Assembly: GCA_963744115.1 (NCBI GenBank) | Contig: CAVUSI010000003.1 | Location: 434,001-498,000 of the forward strand | Source: Chersky-267 sp963744115 | Lineage (GTDB): Bacteria; Chloroflexota; Limnocylindria; Limnocylindrales; CSP1-4 | Direction: 5' to 3' | DNA: 64,000 nucleotides | Shown here: piece after piece, positions 8,659 through 18,448 of the stretch | How the letters are laid out: every line of letters starts with the position of its first letter | How positions within the stretch are numbered: the first letter of the stretch is position 1 | Program-made: the position numbers and the translations under genes | Notes under the pieces: model-generated | What the model was told of the DNA's origin: nothing | What the model saw: only the letters and a program-made list of their open reading frames with translations | Databases searched by the model: none

Positions 8659-10033
8659 ATGATAGGCGGCGTGAGACCGACGGTGGATCCCGCCCGCGTC
8701 CGCTCGCTCAAGAACGTCGAGGACGCACGGTTCCGGGCGGAGCACCCCCGCTCGCTGGAGCTGCGCGAACGCGCCCGGCGGTCGATGCCGAACGGGGTCC
8801 CGATGGCCTGGCACATGAGCAGCTACCACGATGCGCCGCCCTGGGTCGCCGAGGGTCACGGGGCACGCTTCACCGATGTCGACGGCCACACCTACCACGA
8901 CTTCAACATCGCCGACATGTCGATGTTCTGCGGCTACGCCCCCGAGCCGCTCGTCCGGGCCGTCAGCGACCGGATCGCCCGGGGCAACCAGTTCCTGCTG
9001 CCGAACGAGGACGCGATCGTCGTCTCGGAGGAGCTGGCCCGCCGCTACCGGCTGCCGAAGTGGCAGTACACGTCGTCCGCGAGCCAGGCGAACACCGAAG
9101 CCATCCGGGTGGCCCGGGTCGTGACCGGCCGGGACAAGGTCCTCCTGTTCGACGGCCACTACCTCGGGCACTTCGACCAGGCCCTCGTCGAGCGCGGTCC
9201 GGACGGCCGCCTCGTCCCCGAGGAACGCGGCGTCCCAGCGGCCGTCGTCGAGCAGACCGTCCTCGTGCCGCTCAATGACATCGAGGCCCTGACCCGGGCG
9301 CTCGAGGGGCGGGACGATCGCCCTGGTCCTGACCGAGCCGGCCTTGACCAACAACCACGGGCTCATCCTGCCCGACCCCGGCTACCACGAGGCCCTGCGC
9401 AAGCTGACTCGCGCCCACGGCACCCTCCTGGCACTCGACGAGACGCACACCCAGGTCGTCGGCGCGGGCGGGCTGACGGCGGCCTGGGACCTCACCCCGG
9501 ACATCGTGACGTGCGGCAAGTCGATCGCCGGCGGGGTGCCGTTCGGAGCGTGGGGGATGACCGAGGCGGTCGCCGAGGTCCTCGTCCAGGTGAAGGGCCC
9601 GGACGGCGAGCGATCGAACCTGGTCGCCATCGGCGGGACCCTGTTCGGCAACGCCCTGTCGATGGCGGCGGCCCGGGCCGTGTTGACCGAGATCCTGACG
9701 CCCGAGGCGTACGCCGAGACGCACCGCCTCGGGGCCCGACTGGCCGACGGGATGCGGGCCACGGTCGAGAGCTCCGGGTTGCCCTGGCACATCCACCACC
9801 TCGGTCCGCGGTCCGGCTACACCTTCCGCCCGACGGCCGTCCGAAACGCCGATGAGGCCCGAGCCTGCCAGGACGACCTGCTGACCCGGCTCATCCGGAT
9901 GTGGCTGGCCAACCGCGGCGTCTGGGAGGCGATCGTCGGGGCCGGCCCGGTGTGCTCGATCCCGGCGACCGACGAGGGCGTCGACGCCTACCTGTCGGCC
10001 TGGGACGACCTGCTCGTCGAGCTCGCCCGCTGA
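8659..10033 (+). CDS. Class III (PLP-dependent) aminotransferase, apparent +1 frameshift
   Basis: Glutamate-1-semialdehyde / beta-amino-acid aminotransferase-like enzyme (about 457 aa). Conserved features are FTDVDGHTYHDFNIADMS, the PLP-phosphate site near SSASQANTEAIRVAR, the Asp contacting the PLP nitrogen in LLALDETHT, and the Schiff-base Lys in TCGKSIAGGVPFGAWG. An extra C near 9313 (GGG-C-GGG) shifts the frame; corrected it reads ALEGGTIALVLTEPALTNNHG. The start could be ATG 8659 or the in-frame GTG 8671. Amino donor and acceptor are not readable from sequence; HemL is unlikely because no other haem gene is near and the N-terminus differs. Confidence 0.85.
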
Positions 10034-10077
10034 TCCGTCGCTGACAGCGGGGAGGCCTCGCCCTCAGACGGCCGAGC

Positions 10078-10452
10078 CTAGGTCGAGGCCGGGCGCTCGT
10101 CGGGAGCGGTCCGGGCGGCACCGTCGGCACGATAGGCGATCACCTCGACCCGCTCGAGGGTGATCAGGCCGTCCTTGACCATTTGGTCGAGCTCCGGCAG
10201 CACGGCGCGGACCTTCTCCTCGGTGTCGACGAACTCGATCAGGACCGGGAGATCCTGCGACAGGCTGAGGATCCGGGTCGTATGGAGATGGGCGCTCGCG
10301 CCGAAGCCCTCCATCCCGAGGAAGCTCGACGCTCCGGCCATCCCGCGTTCGCGCAGGACGCGGACGATCGCCTGGAACAGCGGCTGGCCATGCCACTGGT
10401 CGCGCTCCCCGACGTAGATCCGGGCGAGCATGCCCTGCCCCTCGATGCGCAT
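10078..10452 (-). CDS. DUF190 domain protein (fluoride-operon partner)
   Basis: 124 aa, starting MRIEGQGMLARIYVGERDQW. The conserved DUF190 pattern is LFQAIVRVLRERGMAGAS, with a central GFGASAHLHT and ending in a ferredoxin-like fold expected from PII-like proteins. DUF190 genes often travel with crcB and are thought to modulate it. Here the ATG (10450-10452) overlaps the crcB TGA by one base, so the two are translationally coupled and share the fluoride riboswitch. Confidence 0.85.
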   Translation of the reverse strand: MRIEGQGMLARIYVGERDQWHGQPLFQAIVRVLRERGMAGASSFLGMEGFGASAHLHTTRILSLSQDLPVLIEFVDTEEKVRAVLPELDQMVKDGLITLERVEVIAYRADGAARTAPDERPAST

Positions 10453-10823
10453 CAGATGACCCTCCCGATGGCAAGACCGCCGGCGACGGCGACGATGCCG
10501 AGCACGGACGACCCGACGATGTTGGCGACTCCGATCATCGGTGCGCCCGCCTCGACGAGCCGCCACGACTCGAGCATGAGCGTCGAGAACGTCGTGTAGG
10601 CGCCGATGAAGCCGATGAGGACGGGCCCCCGGACCTCCGCCGGCAGGATGCCTCGCTCGGCGGTCAGCGCGAACAGGATCCCCAACAAGAGCGATCCGCT
10701 CAGGTTGACCACCAGCGTCCCCCACGGGAACGCGCCGGCGGTCCGCTCGGCGACGGCGCCGTCCACGAGCGAGCGTGCGATCGCCCCGAGGAACCCACCG
10801 AGACCGATCAGGACGAGGGGCAT
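10452..10823 (-). CDS. crcB: Fluoride ion exporter FluC/CrcB
   Basis: Small four-helix membrane channel that dimerises in antiparallel fashion and exports F-. Signature motifs are GGFLGAIAR at the N-terminus, the GTLVVNLSGS block, and GFIGAYTTFSTLMLE with the TTFS Phe-box segment. The length of 123 aa is typical. The second ATG (10823) is preferred because the AGGAGG lies 6 nt upstream; the first ATG at 10829 directly abuts the AGGAGG. A fluoride riboswitch sits immediately upstream, and DUF190 follows with a 1-base overlap. Confidence 0.95.
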   Translation of the reverse strand: MPLVLIGLGGFLGAIARSLVDGAVAERTAGAFPWGTLVVNLSGSLLLGILFALTAERGILPAEVRGPVLIGFIGAYTTFSTLMLESWRLVEAGAPMIGVANIVGSSVLGIVAVAGGLAIGRVI

Positions 10824-10830
10824 GGACATC

Positions 10831-10900
10831 CTCCTACGGCGTTTCGCCAGTAGGAGTCATCAGCCCGGTCCGGGCGGTTCATGGCGGACCCCATCGCCGT
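10831..10900 (-). promoter_or_regulatory. Fluoride riboswitch (crcB RNA motif) with RBS-sequestering hairpin
   Basis: Minus-strand RNA matching the crcB motif. P1 with its loop is GGCGATGGGGTCCGCC (10883-10898). It is followed by ATG, then AAC and P2 (GCCCG-gac-CGGGC), then TGATGACTCCTAC. The loop GGGGTC can pair with GACTCC to form the ligand pseudoknot. The 3' CTCCTAC (10850-10856) can instead pair with GTAGGAG (10831-10837). The inner GGCG-aaa-CGCC closes an 11-bp hairpin that hides the crcB ribosome binding site. This predicts translational ON control: fluoride binding holds CTCC in the pseudoknot and frees the RBS. The motif match is direct; the switching model is inference from known fluoride riboswitches. 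Confidence 0.93.
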
Positions 10901-10956
10901 TCGGCGCAGGGTAGCACCCCTGTCCGGCCGCACGGGACATCGGCTACGCTCTGGCG

Positions 10957-13900
10957 ATGATCTGCCCGAGCTGCGCGGCCGACAACAAGCCGGGGCGGAA
11001 GTTCTGCGTGCGATGCGCCACCCCACTCGCTCTGGCCTGTCCGACCTGTGGCGCGGCGTACGACCCGGGCGACGCGTTCTGCGGCGAGTGCGGCGACGCC
11101 GCTCGCGCCGGCAGCGACCGCGGCCGTCGTCAGGCGCCGGCCTGCGGTGTCTCCGCGCTCGCCGGCCGGCCCGCCGCCGCCGATGCGCAACGACGGCCGC
11201 CGAGGCCCGCTCGCCGAGCGCCGCCTCGTGTCGGTCCTGTTCGCCGACCTCGTCGGGTTCACCCCGTTCGCCGAGGAGCGCGACGCCGAGGACGTCCGCG
11301 ACACCCTGACCCGCTACTTCGAGCTCGCCACGCGAGGTCATCGCCCGCTACGGCGGGACGGTCGAGAAGTTCATCGGCGACGCGGTCATGGCCGTCTGGG
11401 GCGCCCCGACCGCCCGCGAGGACGACGCCGAGCGGGCCGTCCGCGCCGGCGCTCGACCTGGTCGACGCCGTCCGGGTCCTCGGGCCCGGCGATCCAGGCC
11501 CGGGCCGGCGTCCTGACCGGCGAGGCCGCGGTCACCCTCGGCGCGACGAACCAGGGGATGGTCGCCGGCGACCTCGTCAACACCGCGGCCCGCCTCCAGT
11601 CGCGTCGCCCTGCCCGGCACCGTCCTCGTCGGCGAGCCGACCATGCGCGCGGCCAGCGCGGCGATCGCCTTCGAGGAGGCCGGCGAGCAGGCGCTCAAGG
11701 GCAAGCAGGCGCCGGTCGCCGCCTGGCGCGCGCTGCGGGTCGTCGCCCAGCGCGGCGGCCAGCGGCCGGTCGGACCTGCCCGAGCCGCCGTTCGTCGGCC
11801 GCGACGAGGAGCTCCGGCTGCTCAAGGACACTGATCGCCACGACCGGGCGCGACCGGCGGACCCGGCTCGTCTCGATCACCGGGCCGGGCGGCATCGGCA
11901 AGAGCCGGCTCGCCTGGGAGCTCGAGAAGTACATCGACGGGATCAGCGAGACGATCTACTGGCATCGCGGCCGCTCGCCGGCCTACGGCGAGGGGATCAC
12001 GTTCTGGGCGCTCGGCGAGATGGTCCGCCGGCGGGCACGGCTGGCCGAGGACGACGACGAGGCGACGACCCGCGAGCGGATCGCCGCGACCGTCGCCGAG
12101 TACGTCCCGACCGACGAGGACCGGCGCTGGGTCGAGCCGGCCCTCCTGACCCTGCTCGGCCTCGAGCCCGCGCCGGCCGGCGGTCGCGACGTCCTGTTCG
12201 CCGCCTGGCGGATCTTCTTCGAGCGGATCGCCGAGCGGGGCACGACCGTGCTCCTGTTCGAGGACCTCCAGTGGGCCGACAGCGGCCTGCTCGACTTCAT
12301 CGATCACCTCCTCGAGTGGTCGCGGAGCGTGCCGATCCTCGTGGTGACCCTCGCCCGCCCGGAGCTGTTCGACCGGCGGCCCGACTGGGGCGCCGGCGAC
12401 CCGCAACCTGACCAGGCTGGCGCTCGAGCCGCTGAGCGACGACGCGATGCGCGCCTGCTGGCCGGGTTCGTGCCCGGGCTGCCCGAGGCCGCCGTCGGCA
12501 CGATCCTCGCCCGGGCCGACGGGATGCCGCTGTACGCCGTCGAGACGGTCCGGATGCTCGTGGCCGACGGGCGGCTCGTCCTCGCCGACGGGGCGTACCG
12601 GCCGGTCGGCGAGCTCGGGCGAGCTGGCGATCCCGGAGACCCTCCGCTCGCTCATCGCCAGCCGCCTCGATGCGCTCGATCCGGCCGACCGGAGCCTCGT
12701 CGCCGACGCGTCCGTCCTCGGCCAGTCGTTCACCCTGGCCGGCCTCGCGGCGGTCAGCGGGCGACGAGCCGGAGGTCCTCGAGCCCCGGCTGCGCGCGCT
12801 CGTCCGGCGTGAGCTGTTCGACCTGGAGGTCGATCCGCGCACCCCCGAGCGGGGCCAGTACCGGCTTCGTCCAGTCGCTGATCCGCGAGGTCGCCTACGG
12901 GACGCTCGCCCGGCGCGAGCGACGGACCCGGCACCTCGCGGCCGCGCGCTACTTCGAGGCGCTCGGCGACGACGAGCTGGCCGGTCTGCTCGCCTCGCAT
13001 TACGTCGCCGCGCACGAGGCCTCGGCCGAGGGCGCCGAGGCCGACGCCGATCGCGATCCAGGCCCGGCTCGCCCTGTCCGGGGCGGCCGAGCGAGCGGCG
13101 GCCCTCGGGGCCCACGACGCCGCGGTGGCGCTACCTCCGCCAGGCGATCGAGATCACGGCGGATCCGGCCGACCGGGCGGCGATGTACCTCCGGGCCGCG
13201 GCCTCGGCCAATGCCGCCGCGAAGCACGGCGAAGCCGAGGAGCTCGTGCGGGCGGGTGTCGAGCTGGCGCGCACCGGCACTGACCTCGATGCGGTCGGGG
13301 TCGGCGAAGCGCTCCTGGGCGAGGTCCTGATCGACGCCGGCCAGCCGACCGAGGCCGTCGAGGTGCTCGAGACCGCGGTCGACGGCCTGACCGAGGGGAG
13401 CAAGGACGAGACGCGGGCGACCCTGCTGAGCAATCTGTCGCGTGCCTACATGCGGACGGGCCGCTCGGATGATGCGGTCCGGACCGCGGACCGAGCGCTC
13501 CAGCTCGCGGAGCACCTCCACCTCGACCGGGTCATCGCCGAGACGTTCAACAACAAGGGGTCGTCGCTGAGCTACCTCGGCCGCCAGCTCGAGGCGGTCG
13601 CGCTGCTCGAGGCTGCGATCGACCTCGCCCATGACCGTGGTTTCGTGGCCGCGGAGATCCGGGCGCGGTCGAATCTGGCCGCCTCGATGGATGGCGACCC
13701 GAAACGGAGCCGCGAGATCCTCGAGGTGGCCGTCGGCCTCGCTCGCCGGGTCGGCAACCGATCGCTGGCGAACTGGTCGACCACGACGATCCTCTGGCTG
13801 ACGTTCGTCATGGCCGAAGGGTGGGAGGAGGCGCTGGCGGTCGCGAAGCAGGATCTGGCGGATGCGTTGTCGTACGGGGCCGCCAGCCCACTCGATGAGA

Positions 13901-14547
13901 TCCGGAGCCTGTCCGTGCAGTCGGTGATGCGGGTCCCGATGGGACAGTCGACCGACGCGGCCCTCGTGCGGCTCGAAGTCCTGGCCGGACAGACCTCTGA
14001 CGCGTTCGCGCCTTCGGCGGTGCATGCGCTCCGTGGCGATCGCGCATTCGTCGCGGGCGATCTGGAGCGTGCCCGCGAGGAGTTCCTGCTGGCCGCCGAG
14101 GAGCCGAACGTCGGCACCGTCTTCCTGGCTCGCGCCCTCCGCGCCGCGATGTGGGCCGGCGATGCCGCACGGGTCGTTGAGATGATCGACCGCCTCGACG
14201 CCGACCCGGATTCCGGGGCCTGGATGACGGCGACCAGGACCGCCGCACGCGGCGGGCTCGCAGCGCTCGAGGGTCGGCCCGATGAAGCCGTGGTCCTCTA
14301 TGGCGATGCCTTCGAACGATACCGTTCGACCGGCCAGGATCTCGAGCTCGCCTGCACGCAGCTGGACTTCGTGCGGCTCCTCGGCCTCGACCTGCCGGCC
14401 ACTCGCTCGGCGAGCGAGTCGACGCGGGCGATCTTCGAGCGGGTCGGTGCGCAGGCCTATCTCGGACTGCTCGATGCCGAGATCGCCCGAGGGCGTCCGG
14501 TCGCGCGAGCGGACGTCCAACGGGCGACGGTGAGCGCCTCCGACTGA
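10957..14547 (+). pseudogene. Zinc-ribbon / nucleotidyl cyclase / ATPase / TPR signalling protein, copy A, with about 14 single-base indels
   Basis: Same architecture as copies B and C. Order: two zinc ribbons (CPSC..CVRC, CPTC..CGEC); class III cyclase domain (LFADLVGFTPF and GDAVMAVWGAP hold the metal-binding Asp residues, GDLVNTAARLQ the Asn/Arg pair); FVGRDEEL leading to a STAND/AAA ATPase (Walker A GPGGIGKSR, Walker B-like LLFEDLQWAD); then TPR-like helices to the end. Reading it needs 13 single-base deletions of extra bases and one insertion. Approximate extra-base sites are 11101, 11334, 11448, 11493, 11603, 11770, 11830, 12400, 12621, 12764, 12862, 13053 and 13128, with a missing C near 12459. 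Length then gives 1193 codons, matching copies B and C. From 13130 to the stop it is clean. A -10-like TACGCT (10945-10950) lies 6 nt before the ATG. Confidence 0.85.
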
Positions 14548-14682
14548 AGTTCTCCACGGCGCGGCGGACCGCGGGCACAGGCACGCCCGAACCGCTCCGA
14601 GGGCCTTCGACGTACTTGGCGATAGACTGGGCGCTCGGCTCTGGGATCGAGCACTCGTCGTCGAGCTTTGGCAGAGGTCCTC

Positions 14683-15534
14683 ATGTCCCACCCGGGGGAC
14701 CAGACGCTCCAGGCAGGGAGCGATGGCGCCGCTCCGCGCCGCCGGCGGATCGCCGGCAGGGTGCGTGGTGCCGCCCCGTTCGTCGGCGGGATCGCCGCAG
14801 CCCTCATCGCGGTGGTCATCTTCGCCGCCGTCACCCGGGGACCCGCCCCGCTGACCCCCGACGACGTCGCTCGAAGCGTCGCCTCGGCGCTGGCATCGCA
14901 GACCCCCGCGCCACCGCGCTCGCTGGGGGTCTACCAGGCGATCCAGCCGTCGCTCGTCCTGATCCAGACGAAGAACGACAAGGTGAAGGGCGACGCCGGC
15001 GACGGCCTCGGGAGCGGCGTCATCGTCGACCAGGCCGGCGACATCCTGACCGCCCTCCACGTCGTCGCCGACGCCACGACGATCGACGTCTCGTTCGCCG
15101 ACGGGACGAAGTCGACGGCCACCATCAAGACCAGCGAACCGGACAGCGACATCGCGGTCCTCGCCCCGAGCCAGCTGCCGACGACGCTCGTTCCGGCGGT
15201 CCTCGGGAATCCTGGTGCCGTCCGTGTCGGCAGCGACGCCTTCGTCGTCGGCAACCCGTTCGGCCTGACCGGCTCGATGAGCTCCGGGGTCGTGTCGGGA
15301 CTCGGCCGGTCCTTCGAGGATCCGAACAGCGATCGCGTCCTTCACGGCCTGATCCAGGTGGATGCCGCGGTCAACCCCGGGAACTCGGGCGGTCCGCTGC
15401 TCAACGCCGACGGCCAGGTCGTGGGGATCGTCACGGCCCTCGTCAACCCGACCAAGCAGGCCGTATTCGTCGGGATCGGCCTGGCGGTCCCCATCGATGT
15501 CGCCGGCGGCGCCGCCGGCCTGCCGCAGTACTGA
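14683..15534 (+). CDS. Membrane-anchored HtrA/DegP-like serine protease without PDZ domain
   Basis: 283 aa from ATG 14683 (AGAGGTCC upstream; the TTG 15 nt earlier is an alternative). A single membrane helix lies at about residues 32-50 (GGIAAALIAVVIFAAVT). The trypsin-like domain follows with the full triad: His in TALHVVADA, Asp in SEPDSDIAVL and Ser in NPGNSGGPLL. The frame stops soon after the protease domain (AAGLPQY), so no PDZ is present, unlike DegP/DegS. The protease faces outside the membrane and may cleave envelope proteins. It ends 14 bp before the MoxR gene and is probably the first gene of that operon. Confidence 0.88.
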   Translation: MSHPGDQTLQAGSDGAAPRRRRIAGRVRGAAPFVGGIAAALIAVVIFAAVTRGPAPLTPDDVARSVASALASQTPAPPRSLGVYQAIQPSLVLIQTKNDKVKGDAGDGLGSGVIVDQAGDILTALHVVADATTIDVSFADGTKSTATIKTSEPDSDIAVLAPSQLPTTLVPAVLGNPGAVRVGSDAFVVGNPFGLTGSMSSGVVSGLGRSFEDPNSDRVLHGLIQVDAAVNPGNSGGPLLNADGQVVGIVTALVNPTKQAVFVGIGLAVPIDVAGGAAGLPQY

Positions 15535-15548
15535 CCGGAGGTAGGAAC

Positions 15549-16559
15549 GTGGACCACGACGCGAGCGCAGCCGGGGCGATGCCGATGGAGCGGGTCCTGT
15601 ACCAGGTCAAGCGGGTGATCGTCGGCCAGGACCACCTGCTCGAGCGGCTCCTCGTCGCCCTGCTCGCGCGCGGCCATCTGCTGGTCGAAGGAGTCCCGGG
15701 CCTGGCCAAGACGATGGCCATCAAGACCCTCGCCGACGCGATCGGGGGCGAGTTCAAGCGGATCCAGTTCACCCCCGACCTGGTGCCCGCGGACCTCGTC
15801 GGGACCCGGATCTACAACCAGAAGACCGGCGAGTTCAGCACCTCGCTCGGCCCCGTGTTCACGAACCTGCTCTTGGCCGACGAGATCAACCGGGCTCCGG
15901 CCAAGGTCCAGAGCGCCCTCCTCGAGGTGATGCAGGAGCACCAGGTCACGATCGGCCGCGAGACCCACAAGGTCCCCGACCCGTTCCTCGTCCTGGCGAC
16001 CCAGAACCCGATCGAGACCGAGGGGACGTATGCCCTGCCGGAGGCGCAGGTCGACCGGTTCATGATGAAGGTCCTCGTCGGCTATCCCTCGACGACCGAG
16101 GAGTTCGCGATCGTCGAGCGCCAGACGAGCCCGAAGGAGACGGCCGAAGCGGTCCTCTCGACGGCGGACCTGGTCGCGCTCCAGCAGGTCGTCGACCGTG
16201 TCTACGTCGACCCGGCCCTGCTCGACTACGCGGTCCGGCTCGCGACGGCCACCCGCACGCCGACGGCGTACGGCCTGCCGGAGCTGGAGCGTTACATCAC
16301 CTACGGCGCGAGCCCCCGGGCGTCGATCAACCTCATCCTGACGGGGCGGGCGCTCGCCTTCATCCGGGGCCGCGAGTACGTCCTGCCGCAGGACGTCCGC
16401 GACATGGTCCGCGACGTCTTCCGTCACCGGCTCGTCCTGTCGTTCGAGGCGCTCTCGGACGATGTCAGCGCCGATCAGCTATTGACCGCCGTGCTCGACC
16501 GGATCCCCGCACCGGTGGTCTCGCTCCAGGAGTCGACCAACGTCCGCGCAAGCGCCTGA
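15549..16559 (+). CDS. MoxR-family AAA+ ATPase
   Basis: 336 aa AAA+ chaperone-like ATPase. Walker A is in VEGVPGLAKTMAIKTLA, Walker B in LLLADEINRAPAKVQSALLEVMQE, sensor 1 in FLVLATQNPIETEGTYALPEAQ, and the arginine-finger region is in ASPRASINLI. The GTG start at 15549 has GGAGGT upstream. MoxR proteins work with VWA-domain proteins to fold or activate membrane or periplasmic complexes. The next three genes (DUF58, VWA, VWA) are exactly such partners, in the same direction with minimal gaps. Confidence 0.95.
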   Translation: MDHDASAAGAMPMERVLYQVKRVIVGQDHLLERLLVALLARGHLLVEGVPGLAKTMAIKTLADAIGGEFKRIQFTPDLVPADLVGTRIYNQKTGEFSTSLGPVFTNLLLADEINRAPAKVQSALLEVMQEHQVTIGRETHKVPDPFLVLATQNPIETEGTYALPEAQVDRFMMKVLVGYPSTTEEFAIVERQTSPKETAEAVLSTADLVALQQVVDRVYVDPALLDYAVRLATATRTPTAYGLPELERYITYGASPRASINLILTGRALAFIRGREYVLPQDVRDMVRDVFRHRLVLSFEALSDDVSADQLLTAVLDRIPAPVVSLQESTNVRASA

Positions 16560-16560
16560 G

Positions 16561-17433
16561 CGCATCCTCCAGCGTCTCGACTGGCAGGTCATCCGCCCGC
16601 TCGACGGGCTCCTCCAGGGCGACTATCGGAGCCTGTTCTACGGGGCCGGCGTGGACCTGGCCGACCTGCGCGAATACCAACCCGGGGACGACGTCCGCTA
16701 CATCGACTGGAACGTCACGGCACGCCTCGACGCGACCCACGTCCGGCAGTACACCGAGGACCGCGAGATCAACGCCTGGTTCCTGCTCGATCTCAGCCCG
16801 TCGGTCGACTTCGGGACCGCCGACGGCGATCGCGAGAAGCGGACGGTCCTCATCGACTTCGTGACGACGATGGCCCGGCTGCTGACCCGGCACGGCAATC
16901 GCGTCGGGGCGGTGTTCTACGGCGACCGGGTGGAACGGACGATCCCGGCCCGCGGCGGCCGCATCCAGGTCCTGCGCCTGATCGACGACCTGCTGGCCCA
17001 TCCCCGCCTTCCCAGCGCGCCGTTCACCGACCTGTCGCCGCTGCTCGATGCCGGCCGGAAGGCGATCCGGCGGCGGTCGCTCGTCTTCGTCGTCTCCGAC
17101 TTCATCAGCGCACCCGGCTGGGAGCGCTCGCTCAACCTGCTCAACCGCCGCCACGACGTCCTGACGATCCGCCTGGTCGACCCGCGCGAGACCGACCTCC
17201 CTGACGTCGGACCGCTGCTCATGGAGGACGCCGAGACCGGCGAGCAGCTCTACGTCGATACCCACGACAAGGGCTTCCGGCGCCGGTTCCAGGAGGCCGC
17301 CGCGAGGCGCGAGGCGGCCGTCGGACAGGCGTTCAAGCGCTCCGGCGTCGACGCGATGGTCCTGTCCACCGACGAGGACCTCGTCCGGGCGATCGTCCGC
17401 ATGGCGTCCCTGCGTCGCCGGCGCCGGAGGTGA
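16561..17433 (+). CDS. DUF58 domain protein (MoxR partner); start unresolved
   Basis: DUF58/VWA-like protein with the diagnostic YQPGDDVRYIDWNVTARLD block, a MIDAS-like DLSPSVDF motif (expected DxSxS), and a later VVSDF segment. The first ordinary start is GTG 16651, but homology-like sequence (RLDWQVIRPLDGLLQGDYRSLF) continues upstream to about 16561 with no ATG, GTG or TTG before an in-frame TGA at 16483-16485. Either an unusual start is used or a one-base indel hides an overlap with the moxR stop at 16559. About 290 aa. The stop is 3 bp before the GTG of the next VWA gene. It probably binds MoxR and presents the VWA partners. Confidence 0.88.
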   Translation, partial: RILQRLDWQVIRPLDGLLQGDYRSLFYGAGVDLADLREYQPGDDVRYIDWNVTARLDATHVRQYTEDREINAWFLLDLSPSVDFGTADGDREKRTVLIDFVTTMARLLTRHGNRVGAVFYGDRVERTIPARGGRIQVLRLIDDLLAHPRLPSAPFTDLSPLLDAGRKAIRRRSLVFVVSDFISAPGWERSLNLLNRRHDVLTIRLVDPRETDLPDVGPLLMEDAETGEQLYVDTHDKGFRRRFQEAAARREAAVGQAFKRSGVDAMVLSTDEDLVRAIVRMASLRRRRRR

Positions 17434-17436
17434 CCG

Positions 17437-18448
17437 GTGACCTTCATCTGGCCTCCGATGCTGGCGCTGCTCCTCCTGATCCCGATCGGTCTGCTGGGGT
17501 ATCGCGCGCTCGATCGCCGGAGACGGCGACGGGTGGCCGCGGCAGGCGGCCTCGGGCTGGGGCCTCGCGCCGTCAGCGGACCGCGCCGACGGCGAGAGGT
17601 CATCCCGGCGGCGCTGTTCCTGCTGGCCCTCGGGGTCCTGACCGTGGCCATGGCACGGCCCCAGAGCGTCGTCGACCTGCCGCGCGAGCAGGGGACCGTG
17701 ATCCTCGCCTTCGACGTCTCACGGAGCATGGCCGCCGACGACCTCAAGCCGACCCGGCTGGACGCGGCGAAGGCCGCAGCGACGTCGTTCGTCGACCGCC
17801 AGCCGCCCGGCGTCGTCATCGGCGTCGTCGCGTTCAGCGGCGCCGGCCTGGCCGTCCAGGCGCCGACCAGCGACCAGGCGGCGGTCAAGGCCGCGATCGG
17901 TCGACTGACGCCCGAGACGGGGACGTCGCTGGGCCAGGGGATCCTGTCGTCGCTCGACACGATCGCCCGGGCCGAGGCGGACACACCGGCCGGCTACTAC
18001 TCCAACCGCTCGCCCCAGCCGACCGCGGCACCGACGCCCGTGCCGGCCGGGACACACGCACCCGCGGTCATCGTCCTGGTGACCGACGGCGAGAACAACC
18101 AGTCGCCCGACCCCGTCGACGCGGCGCGGACGGCGGCCGACCGGGGCGTCCGGATCTACACGGTCGGCCTGGGCAGCGCATCCGGGACGACGCTCGACGT
18201 CGACGGGTTCCAGGTCCACACCCAGCTCGACGAGGCCGCGCTGCGCCAGATCTCGGACGTCTCCGGCGGCGCCTACTTCAGCGCGGATGACGCTGCCGGA
18301 CTCCGCTCCGTCTACGACGACCTCGACCTCCGGCTGACCATCGAGCCGCAGAAGATCGAGGTCACGTCGCTCTTCGCCGGCGCCGGCATGCTCCTGCTCG
18401 TCATCGGCGGCCTGTCGCTCGCTGGTCGTCCTGGGGCGCCTGCCGTGA
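17437..18448 (+). CDS. BatA-like VWA-domain membrane protein, first copy (apparent +1 frameshift near its end)
   Basis: Membrane protein with N-terminal hydrophobic segment (PPMLALLLLIPIGLLGY), a second at LFLLALGVLTVAMA, then a VWA domain. The MIDAS is complete: DVSRSMAADDL, a Thr in ETGTSLGQG, and LVTDGENN. A C-terminal helix follows (LFAGAGMLLLVIGGLSL). In the given sequence the frame runs on into the next VWA gene. If one extra G near 18421 is removed the end reads LVVLGRLP and a TGA at 18446-18448, overlapping the next GTG by 4 bp. That ending is typical of BatA-type proteins, so two genes are more likely than a natural 692-aa fusion. Confidence 0.83.

Noticed and set aside
11100..13130. 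Programmed +1 frameshifting as the sole cause in cyclase A
   Set aside because: No repeated slippery sequence or downstream structure is shared by the sites, and needing 13 efficient shifts would give almost no product. Kept only as a remote alternative.
13000..15345. 781-aa minus-strand frame across cyclase A and the HtrA gene
   Set aside because: Antisense shadow crossing two plus-strand genes; no recognisable domain.
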